Assembly: GCA_013285445.1 (NCBI GenBank)
Contig: CP053448.1
Span: 186,001 to 250,000 of the forward strand
Direction: 5' to 3'
From: Pseudomonadota bacterium
GTDB lineage: Bacteria > Pseudomonadota > Gammaproteobacteria > Xanthomonadales > Wenzhouxiangellaceae
DNA length: 64,000 bases
The translations under genes and the position numbers were made by a program. This document shows, piece by piece, positions 34,321 to 44,119 of the stretch. The notes beneath the pieces are model-generated. The model was not told where the DNA came from. It saw only the letters and a list, made by a program, of their open reading frames with translations, and did no database searches. Every line of letters starts with the position of its first letter. Within the stretch, counting starts at the first letter, position 1.

Positions 34321-36690
34321 ATGCCGAAACGCCCGATCATGACTGACCCGACCCCGCGTCGTTTCGATCTGGCCGCGCTGGCCGTCGTGTCCGGTTCGGT
34401 ACTGGCTTTTGAAATTGCCCTGCTCAGGCTGTTCGAGTTCAGCCACTGGCATCACTTCGCCGGGTTGTCGATCGCGCTGGCTCTGCTCGGTCTGGGTGCC
34501 GCCGGCACCGTCCTGGCGTTGGTCGGGCAACGCGCGCTCGCCGGGGGCGATTGCTGGTTCGGCGCCGGGATGCTGATTGCCGCGGCAGGGTTTGTGCTGG
34601 TGCTGTGGCTCAACTCACGCATCGCGCTGAGACCGCTGCTGGCGGCCTGGGATGGCACCGAGCTGCTGCGTGTGCTGGCCGTGGACCTGGCCGCGTTTCT
34701 GCCGTTTTTTGGCGCCGGCCTGGCCATCGGCCAGGTCTTCCCGCGCTGGCGGTCGCACACCGGCCGGCTCTACAGCGTCAATCTGATCGGCTCCGGCCTG
34801 GGCGCCGTGACGGCCAGCGCTGCGCTGGCTTTTGTTTCGCCTGAACGGGCGGTGGCCGCACTGGCCCTGCTGCTGGCCGTGGCGGTGCTGCTGCTGGCGT
34901 TGGCACGACGCCAGCGCGCGCTGCTGCTGGCGAGCCTGCTGCTGGCGATGCTTGCCGGCCCGCTGGCGTATGCGCCGCCGCCGCCGGCGGTGTCAGATTT
35001 CAAGGCCCTGGCCAGGCTGGGCGAACTGCCTGGAATCCGGCTGCTGTCGCTTGAGTTCGGGCTGTCGGGCCGGCTCAGCGAACTGCGCTCACCCAGCCTG
35101 CGCATTGCCCCCGGACTGAGCCTGAACTATACCGGTGAAGTGCCGGTGCGTGACGTTGCCGTCATCGGCAGCGACCAGGTCGTGGTGCTGCCCTCGGCGG
35201 CTCCGGTTGGCGAGGCGTTCAGGGCCGCCACCCTGGGTGGCCTGGCGTTGCGGCTGCGCCCGACCGGCGCGGTGCTGGCAGTTGGCAGCTCCACCTGGTC
35301 GACGCCCCTGCTTGCAACCGGGCGGGAGTTGAGCTGGCTGGAGCCGGATCGGCGCATCACCGAACTTGTGCGTTCGCGCGGAGTCTCTTTCCGGCCGCTG
35401 AGCGATGGCTACTATCGTTACCTGCGCACGGCATCGACGCGTTTCGAAGTGATCAGCCTTGATCATGCCTATCGCGGTGGCGATGCAGCCGGCGAGGCGC
35501 CGGTTCTGACCCGCGAAGGCATCGCGGCCGCCCTGGCCCGGCTGGCCCCCGGCGGCCTGTTGGCCATACCGATCAAGACCAGTTATCCGCCGCGTGACGG
35601 GCCGCGATTGTTCGCGACCGTCGCCGCTGCGCTCGATCGCCAGGGCGCCGAGACTCCGGCGGCGCACGTTGCCGCCCTGCGCGGCTTGCAGTCGCTGCTG
35701 GTCGTCGTCGGCGAGCGTCCGCTCGGGCCCGGCGACCTCCGGAAGATCGAGCGTTTTGCTGAACGATGGAGTTTTGATCGGGTCTGGTTGCCCGGCATCC
35801 AGGGCGATCAGGTCAACCGTCACCACCAGCTCAATGAACCGCTTTTCTTCCAGGCCGCATCGGCGGTCTTCGGAGAGCGGCCGATGCCGGCGGGAGCCGC
35901 CTGGTTCGCGACCGAACCGGCCACGCTCGATCGTCCCTACTTCTGGCACGCGATGCGGTGGAGCAAACTGCCTGACCTGTACGAGCGGCTCGGCCGGCGT
36001 GTGGCAAGCCTGCTCGACTGGACGCTGGTGATGTCACTGGCCGCGATGATCGTCGTGAGCCTGCTGGCCGCTGTTCTGATTGTGCTGCCGCTGGGGCGCA
36101 TGCCACCGCTGCGGCCGCCGCTGCGCGCCCGCTCGCGGCTGGCCGGTTATTTTCTGGCGCTGGGTCTGGGTTTCATGCTGGTCGAGATGGCGGTTTTCCA
36201 GCGCAGCGTGCTGTATCTGGAGCGGCCGCTAGTCGCCGCCACGGTCGTGTTTTCGGTTTTCCTTCTGGGCGCAGGGGCAGGTGCGGCCATGCCGCCACGC
36301 CGGTCTGCCATCCTCCGGATTTTCGGTGCCTTGGCTTTGGCCGGCGTCCTGGCTGCGGCCGTGCTGTGGCTGGCCACCGACGCGCTGCTGCACTGGCCCG
36401 AGGGCGTTCGGATCGCCGCGCTGGTGGCGGCGCTCGCGCCGCTGGCCTGGGCCATGGGGCGGCCGTTTCCCTGGGCGCTTGCCCAGCTCGTCGGTCAGCC
36501 GCGCTGGATGCCCTGGGGCTGGGCCATCAACGGCTTTGCGTCGGTGGCCGCTGCCGCGCTGGCGCCGCTGGTGGCGGTGCACGCCGGCCAGCTGGCGACC
36601 CTGGCCGCAGGATTTGCTGGCTATGTCGTAGCGGCGGGACTGGCCTTGAGCTGGCGCGGCGATGCCAGGCCCCGTGATCGGTTAGCATGA
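34321..36690 (+). CDS. Polytopic membrane protein with a degenerate spermidine-synthase-like domain
   Basis: 789 residues: about 6 membrane helices at the N-terminus, a soluble middle region (about 230-555), then about 6 more helices. The middle region keeps the fold pattern of spermidine/spermine synthases, but the glycine-rich SAM-type loop is changed to VGSSTWSTP and the acidic DH motif reads SLDHAYRGG, so aminopropyl transfer is doubtful. Proteins of this layout are often called fused MFS/spermidine synthase. Two in-frame ATGs (34321, 34339) both lack a clear ribosome site. The gene ends 6 bp before tRNA-Arg. Confidence 0.8.
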   Translation: MPKRPIMTDPTPRRFDLAALAVVSGSVLAFEIALLRLFEFSHWHHFAGLSIALALLGLGAAGTVLALVGQRALAGGDCWFGAGMLIAAAGFVLVLWLNSRIALRPLLAAWDGTELLRVLAVDLAAFLPFFGAGLAIGQVFPRWRSHTGRLYSVNLIGSGLGAVTASAALAFVSPERAVAALALLLAVAVLLLALARRQRALLLASLLLAMLAGPLAYAPPPPAVSDFKALARLGELPGIRLLSLEFGLSGRLSELRSPSLRIAPGLSLNYTGEVPVRDVAVIGSDQVVVLPSAAPVGEAFRAATLGGLALRLRPTGAVLAVGSSTWSTPLLATGRELSWLEPDRRITELVRSRGVSFRPLSDGYYRYLRTASTRFEVISLDHAYRGGDAAGEAPVLTREGIAAALARLAPGGLLAIPIKTSYPPRDGPRLFATVAAALDRQGAETPAAHVAALRGLQSLLVVVGERPLGPGDLRKIERFAERWSFDRVWLPGIQGDQVNRHHQLNEPLFFQAASAVFGERPMPAGAAWFATEPATLDRPYFWHAMRWSKLPDLYERLGRRVASLLDWTLVMSLAAMIVVSLLAAVLIVLPLGRMPPLRPPLRARSRLAGYFLALGLGFMLVEMAVFQRSVLYLERPLVAATVVFSVFLLGAGAGAAMPPRRSAILRIFGALALAGVLAAAVLWLATDALLHWPEGVRIAALVAALAPLAWAMGRPFPWALAQLVGQPRWMPWGWAINGFASVAAAALAPLVAVHAGQLATLAAGFAGYVVAAGLALSWRGDARPRDRLA

Positions 36691-36696
36691 CCGCAT

Positions 36697-36773
36697 GCGC
36701 CCGTAGCTCAATTGGATAGAGCACCAGGCTTCGAACCTGGCGGTTGGGGGTTCGAGTCCCTCCGGGCGCGCCA
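36697..36773 (+). tRNA. tRNA-Arg (anticodon TCG)
   Basis: A complete cloverleaf with GCGCCCG/CGGGCGC acceptor stem, D-arm TAGCTCAATTGGATAGAGCA, anticodon stem-loop CCAGG-CTTCGAA-CCTGG (TCG, reads CGA) and T-arm GGGGG-TTCGAGT-CCCTC. The CCA end is encoded. Confidence 0.96.
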
Positions 36774-36794
36774 GCCATTCGGTCCCGGGGAGGA

Positions 36795-36870
36795 TGGTGG
36801 AGCCGAGGGGAGTCGAACCCCTGACCTCAGCAATGCGAATGCTGCGCTCTCCCAACTGAGCTACGGCCCC
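36795..36870 (-). tRNA. tRNA-Ala (anticodon CGC)
   Basis: On the minus strand: acceptor GGGGCCG/CGGCTCC, D-arm TAGCTCAGTTGGGAGAGC, anticodon stem-loop CAGCA-TTCGCAT-TGCTG (CGC, reads GCG), T-arm AGGGG-TTCGACT-CCCCT and encoded CCA. It converges on tRNA-Arg with a 21-bp gap. Confidence 0.95.
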
Positions 36871-37056
36871 ACAGGATCAGGCTGGCCGGGCATTTTAACC
36901 AATTTCGTGTCCGAAAGTCACCTGGCCCGCCGGCCCCCGTCGGTCTCAAAGGTCGCGTTTGCGTCCCGGTTCGGAGGAAACGTCGGGGCCCGCGTGGCCG
37001 CTGATTCGTCGACAGGTCGCAGACGGTGTCAGATTGCAGGCGCAGGCGAGGTCAGT

Positions 37057-37488
37057 TCAGCGCTCGGCGACGATCGTGTCTTCGCCGCGGAGCAGCAGAC
37101 GGCCGGCCTGGTCGAATTCGATGCGCCAGGATCCGGCCAGCAGGCGAAGAAAATGCTGCTCCTGTTCCGACAGTGCCGGATCGGCGCAGGCCATTCGGGT
37201 GACGGCCGACAGCTGGATCTGCAGCTGATCGCCGGTCAGCTCGAAACTGCCGCTGTAGTTGTTGCAGGTGGCGTTGCCGGTCACCCGGTGATGCTCGCTT
37301 CTGAACTGGAGCGTGATTCGGGAGTTCTTCGCAATGGGCTGACCGGCCAGACTCCGAACCTGCCACGGCTGGCCGGTCAGCAATTCCGTCAAGGCGCCGG
37401 CCTCGCTGGCTGCCGGTGTTCGTTCGCCATTCGTGCAGGCGATCAGCAGCGCCGATGCGCCCGCGATCAGGGCCAGGGTTCGGTTCAT
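37057..37488 (-). CDS. META domain (HslJ-like) lipoprotein
   Basis: 143 residues. The lipoprotein signal MNRTLALIAGASALLIAC gives Cys18 as the acylation site. The META/DUF306 pattern follows: GQPWQVRSLAGQPI, RVTGNATCNNYSGSFEL and AVTRMACADPALSEQEQHF. HslJ-type META proteins are outer-membrane or periplasmic and linked in E. coli to novobiocin resistance and heat shock, though the mechanism is unknown. It is 207 bp downstream of an S9 peptidase gene on the same strand. An AGGCGG ribosome site precedes the ATG. Confidence 0.9.
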   Translation of the reverse strand: MNRTLALIAGASALLIACTNGERTPAASEAGALTELLTGQPWQVRSLAGQPIAKNSRITLQFRSEHHRVTGNATCNNYSGSFELTGDQLQIQLSAVTRMACADPALSEQEQHFLRLLAGSWRIEFDQAGRLLLRGEDTIVAER

Positions 37489-37695
37489 GATCCGCCTGTT
37501 GATGACGACCTCGCCTCACTCTACACCAAACCCGGCGCCGTTGACACGCAGGTAGACTCAGTCAGCGGCCCGCGTCGCTTGACAGGCAACCGCCTGCCAT
37601 CAGCGATCCCGATCAGCCGCGTGAATATGAGGTTTTCGTTATCCAATCGCCCGGGCCAGGATTGCCGACCACGGCGCGGCTGGGGGCGCAGGCTG

Positions 37696-39774
37696 TCAGT
37701 CACCGCCGAGATAAGTGGCCAGCCACACATGCACCTGCTCCCAGAAGTAGCGTGCCTCCTTGCCGTTCATGATCCAGTGATCGGCGTCGTGGAAGACCAG
37801 CAGGCGGGACGGCACCTGCATGCGCTGCAGGTAGGTCCAGGCGGCGAGCGTCTGGTTGAGTGGCACCCGGTAGTCCTTCTCCCCAATGGTCAGCATGGTC
37901 GGTGTCGAGAAACTGCTGGCGTAGGTCGACGGGCTCTGGTCCGTCCAGACCTCACTTTCCCAGGGCAGGCCATCGTTCATGCGCTCGCGATGGTAGACCA
38001 CGTCGCTGGTGGCCCACTGACCTTCGAGATCGACCAGGCCGGCGTGGCCGACCAGGACATCGAAGCGGTCGGTGGTTGCCAGCAGCCAGTTGACCAGGTG
38101 GCCGCCGTAGCTCGCACCCGTGGCTGCCTGGTGATTCGGATCGATAAAGGCGAAGCGCTCGATGGCGGCGTCGGCGGCCTCGATCAGCTCCTCTCCGGGC
38201 GTGGCCAGAGGATCGCCTTCGATATTGCGCGAGAACTCGGCGCCGTAGCCGACCGAGCCGGTGTAGTCGGTCAGTAGCACGACGTAGCCCGGTGCGGCCA
38301 GCAGATGCGGGCTCCAGCGCACGTGGTCGGCGTCGAGCGATGAACTGAACGGCCCGCCATGGATGAACAGGACCAGCGGATAGCGTTCATTCTCATCGAA
38401 GCCCGGCGGCAGGACCAGCCAGCTATGGATATCCCGACCCTTCCTGGAGGTGAACCAGAAGCTCTTGAACGCCGGCCGGTCCAGACCCTCCAGACGCTCG
38501 GCATTGAATGCGCTCAGCGCCGAACGGTTGCCGCTGTCCGGTTCGACCCGAACCACTTCGGCCGGCACCGTCGAGCTTTCCCAGACCGCAAGCAGCGCAC
38601 CGTCGGCAGCCTTGACCCCCGAATAGACGCCGGCGCTTTCGGCGTCAAGCGGATCGGCCTGCCCACCGCCGGCGGGCAGCGTGAACAGACGCCCGCGGCC
38701 ATGATCCAGGGCCGTCAGATAGAGCCGTTTCCCGTCGGGGCTGAGGTCGAAATCGCGCACCGAGCGATCGAACTCGCCGGTCAGCACCTGCAGCTCACTG
38801 TCGATGCCGCTGTTGCTCCAGCCGATGCGGGCAATCTCCGTGTGGTTGTAGACCCACTCGTTGATCGGCGACAAGGCGCAGTAGAGCCAGTCGCCGGCAG
38901 CCGAAAACATCGGCCCCGTGCAGCTCAACGATGCGTCTCCGACCAGGCGCTCGGCTTCGCCGCCCTGCGCGGACACGCGATAGATGTGGCGGCGCACCAC
39001 CGAGTGGGCGGCCTCATGCAGGTTTTCGGTCGCGGTGAAGACCAGCGCTTTGCCGTCCGGTGTCCAGGCCGCCTCCAGGCCGCCCTCGTAGCCCGGCCCC
39101 GAGACCAGCTCGGTGCCGAACAGCAGGTCGGCCGGCTCGGCCCCGGCCTGCGCGGCCTGGACGAACAGTCGCAGCTGTTTCTCGTCGCGCCAGGCGTTCC
39201 AGTCACGAACCGGGAAATACTCGTAGCGCGAGACGTTGATGCCGTCTTCCTCTTCCTGCTTGCTGCGCTCGGTGTTGGCCTCGTCGCCGGCGGCATCGGG
39301 CCAGACCCGACTCTCGAAAGCGATGCGCTGGCCGTCCGGGCTCCATTTCGGGTTCGACGCGCCGGTTGAGAGGTTCGTGATGCGCTGGGCCTCGCCCGGA
39401 CCGGTCATGTCCATGACGTAGATCTGGGGCTGGGCGTTTTCGTCCTGGCCGCGCTTGGCGCTGAAGGCGATCGCGCCGCCGTCGGGCCGCCAGTCGACGC
39501 CCGATTCGCCTTCGGGCGTGGCGGTGAGCCGGCGCGGCGGCGCAGAACCATCGACGGTAATCAGCCAGAGATCCGAGACTTCTTCGTCCTGCTCGTAGGC
39601 CGGCTCGGTCACCGCGACCACGGCCAGGCGGCCATTCGGGCTGACCGCCGGTCCACTCAGCCGCTTCATCAGCCACACGTCCTGGTGGGACACGGGCCGC
39701 AGTTGAGCATCCTGGGCCGCCAGCGGCGCGGCGAGCAGCAGGATGCAGACAAGCATCGACAGGTGCCTGATCAT
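37696..39774 (-). CDS. Secreted S9 family peptidase (prolyl oligopeptidase / acylaminoacyl peptidase type)
   Basis: 692 residues. The start at 39774 begins a signal peptide (MIRHLSMLVCILLLAAPLAAQ) and has GGAGAAG upstream; the frame is open to 39855 without support. A TolB-like beta-propeller spans about 35-420 with repeated WSPDG, LSPDGK and WTPDGK blades. The hydrolase domain follows, with HGGPF, Ser in GASYGG, Asp in GEKDYRVP and His in DADHW. It hydrolyses oligopeptides in the periplasm or outside the cell. Third S9 enzyme of the window. Confidence 0.93.
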   Translation of the reverse strand: MIRHLSMLVCILLLAAPLAAQDAQLRPVSHQDVWLMKRLSGPAVSPNGRLAVVAVTEPAYEQDEEVSDLWLITVDGSAPPRRLTATPEGESGVDWRPDGGAIAFSAKRGQDENAQPQIYVMDMTGPGEAQRITNLSTGASNPKWSPDGQRIAFESRVWPDAAGDEANTERSKQEEEDGINVSRYEYFPVRDWNAWRDEKQLRLFVQAAQAGAEPADLLFGTELVSGPGYEGGLEAAWTPDGKALVFTATENLHEAAHSVVRRHIYRVSAQGGEAERLVGDASLSCTGPMFSAAGDWLYCALSPINEWVYNHTEIARIGWSNSGIDSELQVLTGEFDRSVRDFDLSPDGKRLYLTALDHGRGRLFTLPAGGGQADPLDAESAGVYSGVKAADGALLAVWESSTVPAEVVRVEPDSGNRSALSAFNAERLEGLDRPAFKSFWFTSRKGRDIHSWLVLPPGFDENERYPLVLFIHGGPFSSSLDADHVRWSPHLLAAPGYVVLLTDYTGSVGYGAEFSRNIEGDPLATPGEELIEAADAAIERFAFIDPNHQAATGASYGGHLVNWLLATTDRFDVLVGHAGLVDLEGQWATSDVVYHRERMNDGLPWESEVWTDQSPSTYASSFSTPTMLTIGEKDYRVPLNQTLAAWTYLQRMQVPSRLLVFHDADHWIMNGKEARYFWEQVHVWLATYLGGD

Positions 39775-39838
39775 GGTCTTCTCCGGGTTTTGACCGGGGC
39801 ATTGTAGCCACCATGAAGTCAACGGCTGAGCTTTCCGG

Positions 39839-42004
39839 CTAGGACCGGCCGCCAAACCACGTCGTCGCTGGCCGGAAGTCCGCGACCTCGGCGGCCGGCA
39901 TCGGCCTGGCCAGCAGGAAGCCCTGGACCAGGTCGCAGCCGTTGTCGCGGAGGAGCTCGAGCTGTTCAGGCGATTCCACGCCCTCGGCGATCACCCGCAT
40001 GCCCACCGAATGGGCCATGGCGATGATCGCCGAGCTCAACGCCAGGTCGTCCGCGTCGGTCAGGATGTCGGCAATAAAGCTGCGGTCGATTTTGACCCCG
40101 GTCACGCGCAGCTGCCGCAGGTGGTTCAGGCCCGAAAAGCCGGTGCCGAAATCATCCAGCCAGACGTTGATGCCGCGCCCGCGCAGCCCGAGCAGGGTCT
40201 CGCCCGCCAGATCGCGGTCGTGCAGCAGGGTCGACTCGGTCAGCTCCAGGCTCAGGCAGTCTGCCGGCAGGCCAGTGCTGGCCATGGCGCGTTCGACCAG
40301 GTCGACCAGATTGCGGCGCAGCAGCTGACGCCCGGAGATGTTGATGCCCACCCGAAGACCCGGTCGCCTGTCCTGCCAGCCAGCGGCATCGCGACAGGCC
40401 TGGTCGAGGACGAAGCGACCCAGCTCGTCGATCAGGGTGCTTGATTCGGCCACCGTGATGAACCGCTCCGGATCAACCTGACCCAGCTCGGAATGGCGCC
40501 AGCGCAGCAGTGCCTCGGCCCCGATGACCTGCCCGCTGGCCAGCTCCACGATCGGCTGGTAGTGGAGGGCCACTTCGCCGCGTTCGAGCGCCTCGCGCAA
40601 CAATTGTTCGAGACGCAGGTTTTCCTCTGCCGCGGCCCTGAGGTGATCGCGGTAGTAGAACAGGCCGTTCTTGCCCTCCAGCTTGGCCTGGTACATGGCC
40701 AGGTCGCCGCATTTGAGCAGTTGCCGGGCCGAACGGGCGTCTTCCGGAAACCCCGACACCCCGATGCTGGCGCTCAAGAACAGCTGGCGCTCGCCGGCCT
40801 GGAACGGCTCGCGCAGGCCCGTCAGGATGACGCGCGCTAGGTCGCCGCAGCGTTCCTTGACCGCCGTGCCGCTGAGCAGGGCTACGAATTCGTCGCCGCC
40901 CAGACGTGCGATCAGGGGGGATTCAATCTCCGATTCACCGGCAAAGATGGCTGCCTGTGACTGCAGGCGACGAGCAAATTCGACCAGCACGCCGTCACCG
41001 GCATCGTGGCCGAGCGTGTCGTTGATGCGCTTGAAATTGTCGAGGTCGATGAACAGCAGGCCCAGGCCGGTGAGCTCCTGCTCCTGCTCGGCTACGGCCT
41101 GGTCGAGCAGCTCGCGAAACATCAGCCGATTGGGTAGACCGGTCAGTGGGTCCTGGTAGGCCAGGTGCCGGATCTCGCGGTCGTGGTCACGCAACGCCAC
41201 GGCCATGCGATTGAATGACTGCACCAGTCGCCCGAGCTCGTCTCTGCGTCTGACCCGACTCTCGACCGGCTCGAACTGCCCCCGCTCGATGCGATCGGCC
41301 GCCGCCGCCAGCGCGCGGATCGGGCGCAGCAGTCCGCGTGCGATTAGCCAGGCAGCCGCCGCCGCACCCAGCACCAGCAGGCTGAAGGCGATCAGCAACC
41401 AATGCATCTGGGACTCGAATCGGGCTCGCAGTCGGTCGGTCAGTTCGGCCTGCTCCCGCGCCACGGTCTGGTCGGCGGTTGCGCGCGACAGGCCTATGCG
41501 AACGCCGCCAAGGGGGACGCTGCCGAGCATCAGCGTGCGGCTGAGATCAAGCCGGTCGGCGTTCCATAGCACCTTCGGCTGATCGGCAGCCTGACCGATC
41601 GCGGCAATCACCGGCCCGGCGAGCTCATCGTCCATCGGCTCGCCAAAGCGTTCGAGCACGCGGGTGCCGTCGTGGATCAGGCGGCCCTCGAGGTCAAACA
41701 CCTGCACATACTCGACGTCGCCGCGCGCCAGCACCGGCGCCAGCGCAGAGCGCAGGCCGGAAAAATCGTAGAAATAGACCAGGTTGGGCAGATCTTCGGC
41801 CAGGTGTTCGAGCGTGACCTCTCCGCGCAGGCGCAGATCCGACAGGGCGTTGTCCAGGATCGCCTGACTGCTCTGCTCGACCAGAGCCTCGTTGTTACGC
41901 GTCCCGGTGACCCAAAGCAGGGCCAGCGCAACGACCAGGGTCACGGCAGCGATCACAACGGAGATGCCGAGCTTGGTGCCGAGCCCCGGCGCGAACGCTT
42001 TCAC
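39839..42004 (-). CDS. Membrane-bound GGDEF-EAL protein with HAMP domain
   Basis: 721 residues. There is a first membrane helix (about 13-33), a periplasmic sensor (about 35-200), a second helix (about 203-223) and a HAMP linker to about 280. The GGDEF domain (about 285-455) has an intact RLGGDEF; the EAL domain (about 465-710) has an intact AEALLRW, ELTES and DDFGTGFS. It could both make and break cyclic di-GMP; which activity dominates cannot be read from sequence. Its ATG overlaps by 4 bp the stop of a PhnD-like binding-protein gene, suggesting that the periplasmic protein feeds a signal to this receptor. Confidence 0.94.
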   Translation of the reverse strand: MKAFAPGLGTKLGISVVIAAVTLVVALALLWVTGTRNNEALVEQSSQAILDNALSDLRLRGEVTLEHLAEDLPNLVYFYDFSGLRSALAPVLARGDVEYVQVFDLEGRLIHDGTRVLERFGEPMDDELAGPVIAAIGQAADQPKVLWNADRLDLSRTLMLGSVPLGGVRIGLSRATADQTVAREQAELTDRLRARFESQMHWLLIAFSLLVLGAAAAAWLIARGLLRPIRALAAAADRIERGQFEPVESRVRRRDELGRLVQSFNRMAVALRDHDREIRHLAYQDPLTGLPNRLMFRELLDQAVAEQEQELTGLGLLFIDLDNFKRINDTLGHDAGDGVLVEFARRLQSQAAIFAGESEIESPLIARLGGDEFVALLSGTAVKERCGDLARVILTGLREPFQAGERQLFLSASIGVSGFPEDARSARQLLKCGDLAMYQAKLEGKNGLFYYRDHLRAAAEENLRLEQLLREALERGEVALHYQPIVELASGQVIGAEALLRWRHSELGQVDPERFITVAESSTLIDELGRFVLDQACRDAAGWQDRRPGLRVGINISGRQLLRRNLVDLVERAMASTGLPADCLSLELTESTLLHDRDLAGETLLGLRGRGINVWLDDFGTGFSGLNHLRQLRVTGVKIDRSFIADILTDADDLALSSAIIAMAHSVGMRVIAEGVESPEQLELLRDNGCDLVQGFLLARPMPAAEVADFRPATTWFGGRS

Positions 42005-42918
42005 TGCAGCTCCCGACGCACGCGCCGGACCATTGGCCTGAGCATTTCAAGCTGGCGCTCGATCTCGGGCGTGTAGGGCGTGAAGCGATCGGTTCGGAAG
42101 AAGCTGTCGAGGACCGGTCTGGCTTGGGGGTCCTTCCCGGCATTCAGCAGCACCTCAAGCAGGCGCCGACGGATCGGTTCCGGCAGATCCTGGCGGGCCA
42201 GTTCCAGGGCGCGCGGATAGTCCGGGCTCCGCCCGATGATGTGCAGGTCAGCGCGGTAGTCGGGCACCGGCTCGATCAGGTCGGAAAAATCCTGATTGCT
42301 GATCGAGGCGACGTCGACGAGGCGCTGGTGCACCCAGGCCACCGAGTTGGCCTCGTCGCCGGTGAAGGCATAGCCGACCCGATCGGTCGGCGCCGGGTCC
42401 AGCGGTGAGAGCAGACCGGCAAAAGACAAGCCGCGTTCGAGCAGCACGCCGGCCGGCACCAGGTAGGCGCTGGTCGAATTGGGGTGCTGGAACGCAATGG
42501 CATGACCCTTCAGCTCGTCCAGTGAGCCGATGCCGCTGTCGCGCCGGGCGAGGAATACGCTGTAGTAGCGTTGCTCGCCCCCGCGCCAGCTCAGCGCCAG
42601 GGGTTGCGCGCTGCCGAGATCGATCAGGTCCATGGCCGCACCGGCGGTCTCTGTGACCCAGTCGACCTGGCCCTGGCGCAGGTAGCTGGCCATGGCCGCC
42701 GTGTCGGGAGCCATCAGCACCCGGCCTTCGCGAATTCCCAGGTCGCCCATGCGTGTGACCACGTAGTCAAGCAGGGGTTTGAGCCGGTCGTAGTGGGCCG
42801 CCGGGTTGTTGCTGACCCGCCCCAGCACCAGGACATCGGACTGCGCGTGCAGTGAACATGCCCCGAGCAGCAGCGCAAGGGCCAGAAGACAGCGAGCGAG
42901 CGAGGCGGCAATCGACAT
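42001..42918 (-). CDS. PhnD-like periplasmic substrate-binding protein
   Basis: 305 residues with a signal sequence ([21 protein letters not shown]) that ends in a possible lipobox LGAC. It shows the two-lobed phosphate/phosphonate-binding fold: [24 protein letters not shown], then [34 protein letters not shown] and [22 protein letters not shown]. No ABC permease or ATPase follows. Instead the next gene, overlapping by ATGA, is a HAMP-GGDEF-EAL receptor, so this is more likely a sensory binding protein than a transport component. The ligand (phosphonate, phosphite or another anion) is not resolved. Confidence 0.85.
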   Translation of the reverse strand: MSIAASLARCLLALALLLGACSLHAQSDVLVLGRVSNNPAAHYDRLKPLLDYVVTRMGDLGIREGRVLMAPDTAAMASYLRQGQVDWVTETAGAAMDLIDLGSAQPLALSWRGGEQRYYSVFLARRDSGIGSLDELKGHAIAFQHPNSTSAYLVPAGVLLERGLSFAGLLSPLDPAPTDRVGYAFTGDEANSVAWVHQRLVDVASISNQDFSDLIEPVPDYRADLHIIGRSPDYPRALELARQDLPEPIRRRLLEVLLNAGKDPQARPVLDSFFRTDRFTPYTPEIERQLEMLRPMVRRVRRELQ

Positions 42919-43324
42919 GCGTGTCCACGTCCCCTTGAGCGTCGGGACAGACCCCGAAGGGCGGAACGCGCCGCCCGGGGCGTATCCCCTTGACGCGATT
43001 ATATCGCCAGTACGGCGCCGATTCGACGTTTGCGGTCTGCGGAGATGAAGTCATCCGGCGAGAGTGAACCGCGTCACGCACCGGCTGGCCGCATGAATGG
43101 CTGCCCCGGCAGGTTACGGCGACAACCGACAAGCTGCTGGTTTCAGCGGGTCACCGCTGTGCGGCAACGCCACCGCTAATGTGTGATGTTGTTCCGAAAA
43201 CCCCCGCTGAATCTTCGACCAGCGCCCGACGCCCGGGCGGGTTGGCACGGTTATTGAACCTTATCTCCTCAGGAAGAATGCACAAACAAGTTTTTTCGCC
43301 AAACCAAATTTCGGGAGTTAGAAG
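42919..43324. other. Divergent intergenic region upstream of PhnD-like and EAL genes
   Basis: 406 bp without a supportable gene. The right end holds a GGGAG ribosome site for the EAL gene. Positions 43243-43258 (TGGCACGGTTATTGAA) resemble a sigma-54 -24/-12 promoter with the GG and the second element 12 bp apart, but the -12 box reads GA rather than GC. The left part should carry the promoter for the PhnD-like/GGDEF-EAL pair; nothing clear is seen. Confidence 0.45.
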
Positions 43325-44119
43325 ATGAACCGTCATGCTGCCACCCGCCACTGCCCCAGCCGACTGAGCGATTATGCTTCGGTCATCGATGTTGGCATCT
43401 GCTTCGCTTTTCAGCCCCTTGTGGATGCGGAAACCGGACAGGTCACCGGGCATGAAGCGCTGGTGCGCGGTTGTTCCGGTGAGTCAGCCTTGCAGATTAT
43501 TGCCGGCGTGTTGCCAGAAAACCTGTTCTACTTCGACCAGGCCTGCCGGCTGGGCGCCATCCGTGACGCCGATCGGGCCGGCCTGGAGGGGGATCTGCAT
43601 CTCAACTGCACGGAAGTCGACCCTGATACGATCGAACTGGCGCTGGCTTCCACCGCCGAGGCGGTGGCGGCCAGCGGCCTGTCGCCCCATCAGATCGTGC
43701 TCGAGTTCAGCTCCCTGCAGCGGCTTGGCGATCCGCGTCAGCTGGCGGCGGTGCGTGCCCAGTCCAATCGTCACGGTTTCCGGGTGCTGGCCGACAACTA
43801 CGGCACCGGCGAGGCCGGTCTCAAGCGCCTGGCCGTGTTCCGGCCCGAGATGCTCAAACTCGACCGGGAAGTCGTCAGCAACGTGCATCAGAGCCCGCGC
43901 CGCCAGGCCATGGTGCTGGGTATTCTGGCGACCTGTCGCGTGCTGGGGATTACCCCGATTGCCACTGGCGTCGAACAGGAAGAAGAAGTCAGCTGGCTGC
44001 GCCAGGCGGGTGTGGAACGCTTTCAGGGTTACTTCTTTGCCCGGCCAAAGCGCAGCGAGCAGCCGCAGGTGGCGCCGGAACTGCTCGCGCATGAGGCGCT
44101 TAGCGCTTGCGCCGCCTGA
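43325..44119 (+). CDS. Stand-alone EAL domain protein with altered active site
   Basis: 264 residues, a single EAL domain with no sensor. The EAL triplet is present (E44-A45-L46, GHEALVRG), as are LHLNCTE and LKLDRE. The usual DDFGTG motif, however, reads DNYGTG (D157, N158) and AEGVE reads ATGVE (T214). Those positions bind metal or serve catalysis in active cyclic-di-GMP phosphodiesterases, so this protein is probably a weak enzyme or a cyclic-di-GMP-binding or protein-binding effector. A GGGAG site precedes the ATG. Its 3' end overlaps the convergent hisIE gene by 20 bp. Confidence 0.88.
   Translation: MNRHAATRHCPSRLSDYASVIDVGICFAFQPLVDAETGQVTGHEALVRGCSGESALQIIAGVLPENLFYFDQACRLGAIRDADRAGLEGDLHLNCTEVDPDTIELALASTAEAVAASGLSPHQIVLEFSSLQRLGDPRQLAAVRAQSNRHGFRVLADNYGTGEAGLKRLAVFRPEMLKLDREVVSNVHQSPRRQAMVLGILATCRVLGITPIATGVEQEEEVSWLRQAGVERFQGYFFARPKRSEQPQVAPELLAHEALSACAA

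Noticed and set aside
44100-44119. Overlap of convergent EAL and hisIE genes as an antisense switch
   Set aside because: Only 20 bp of shared 3' ends; no sign of more than compact packing.
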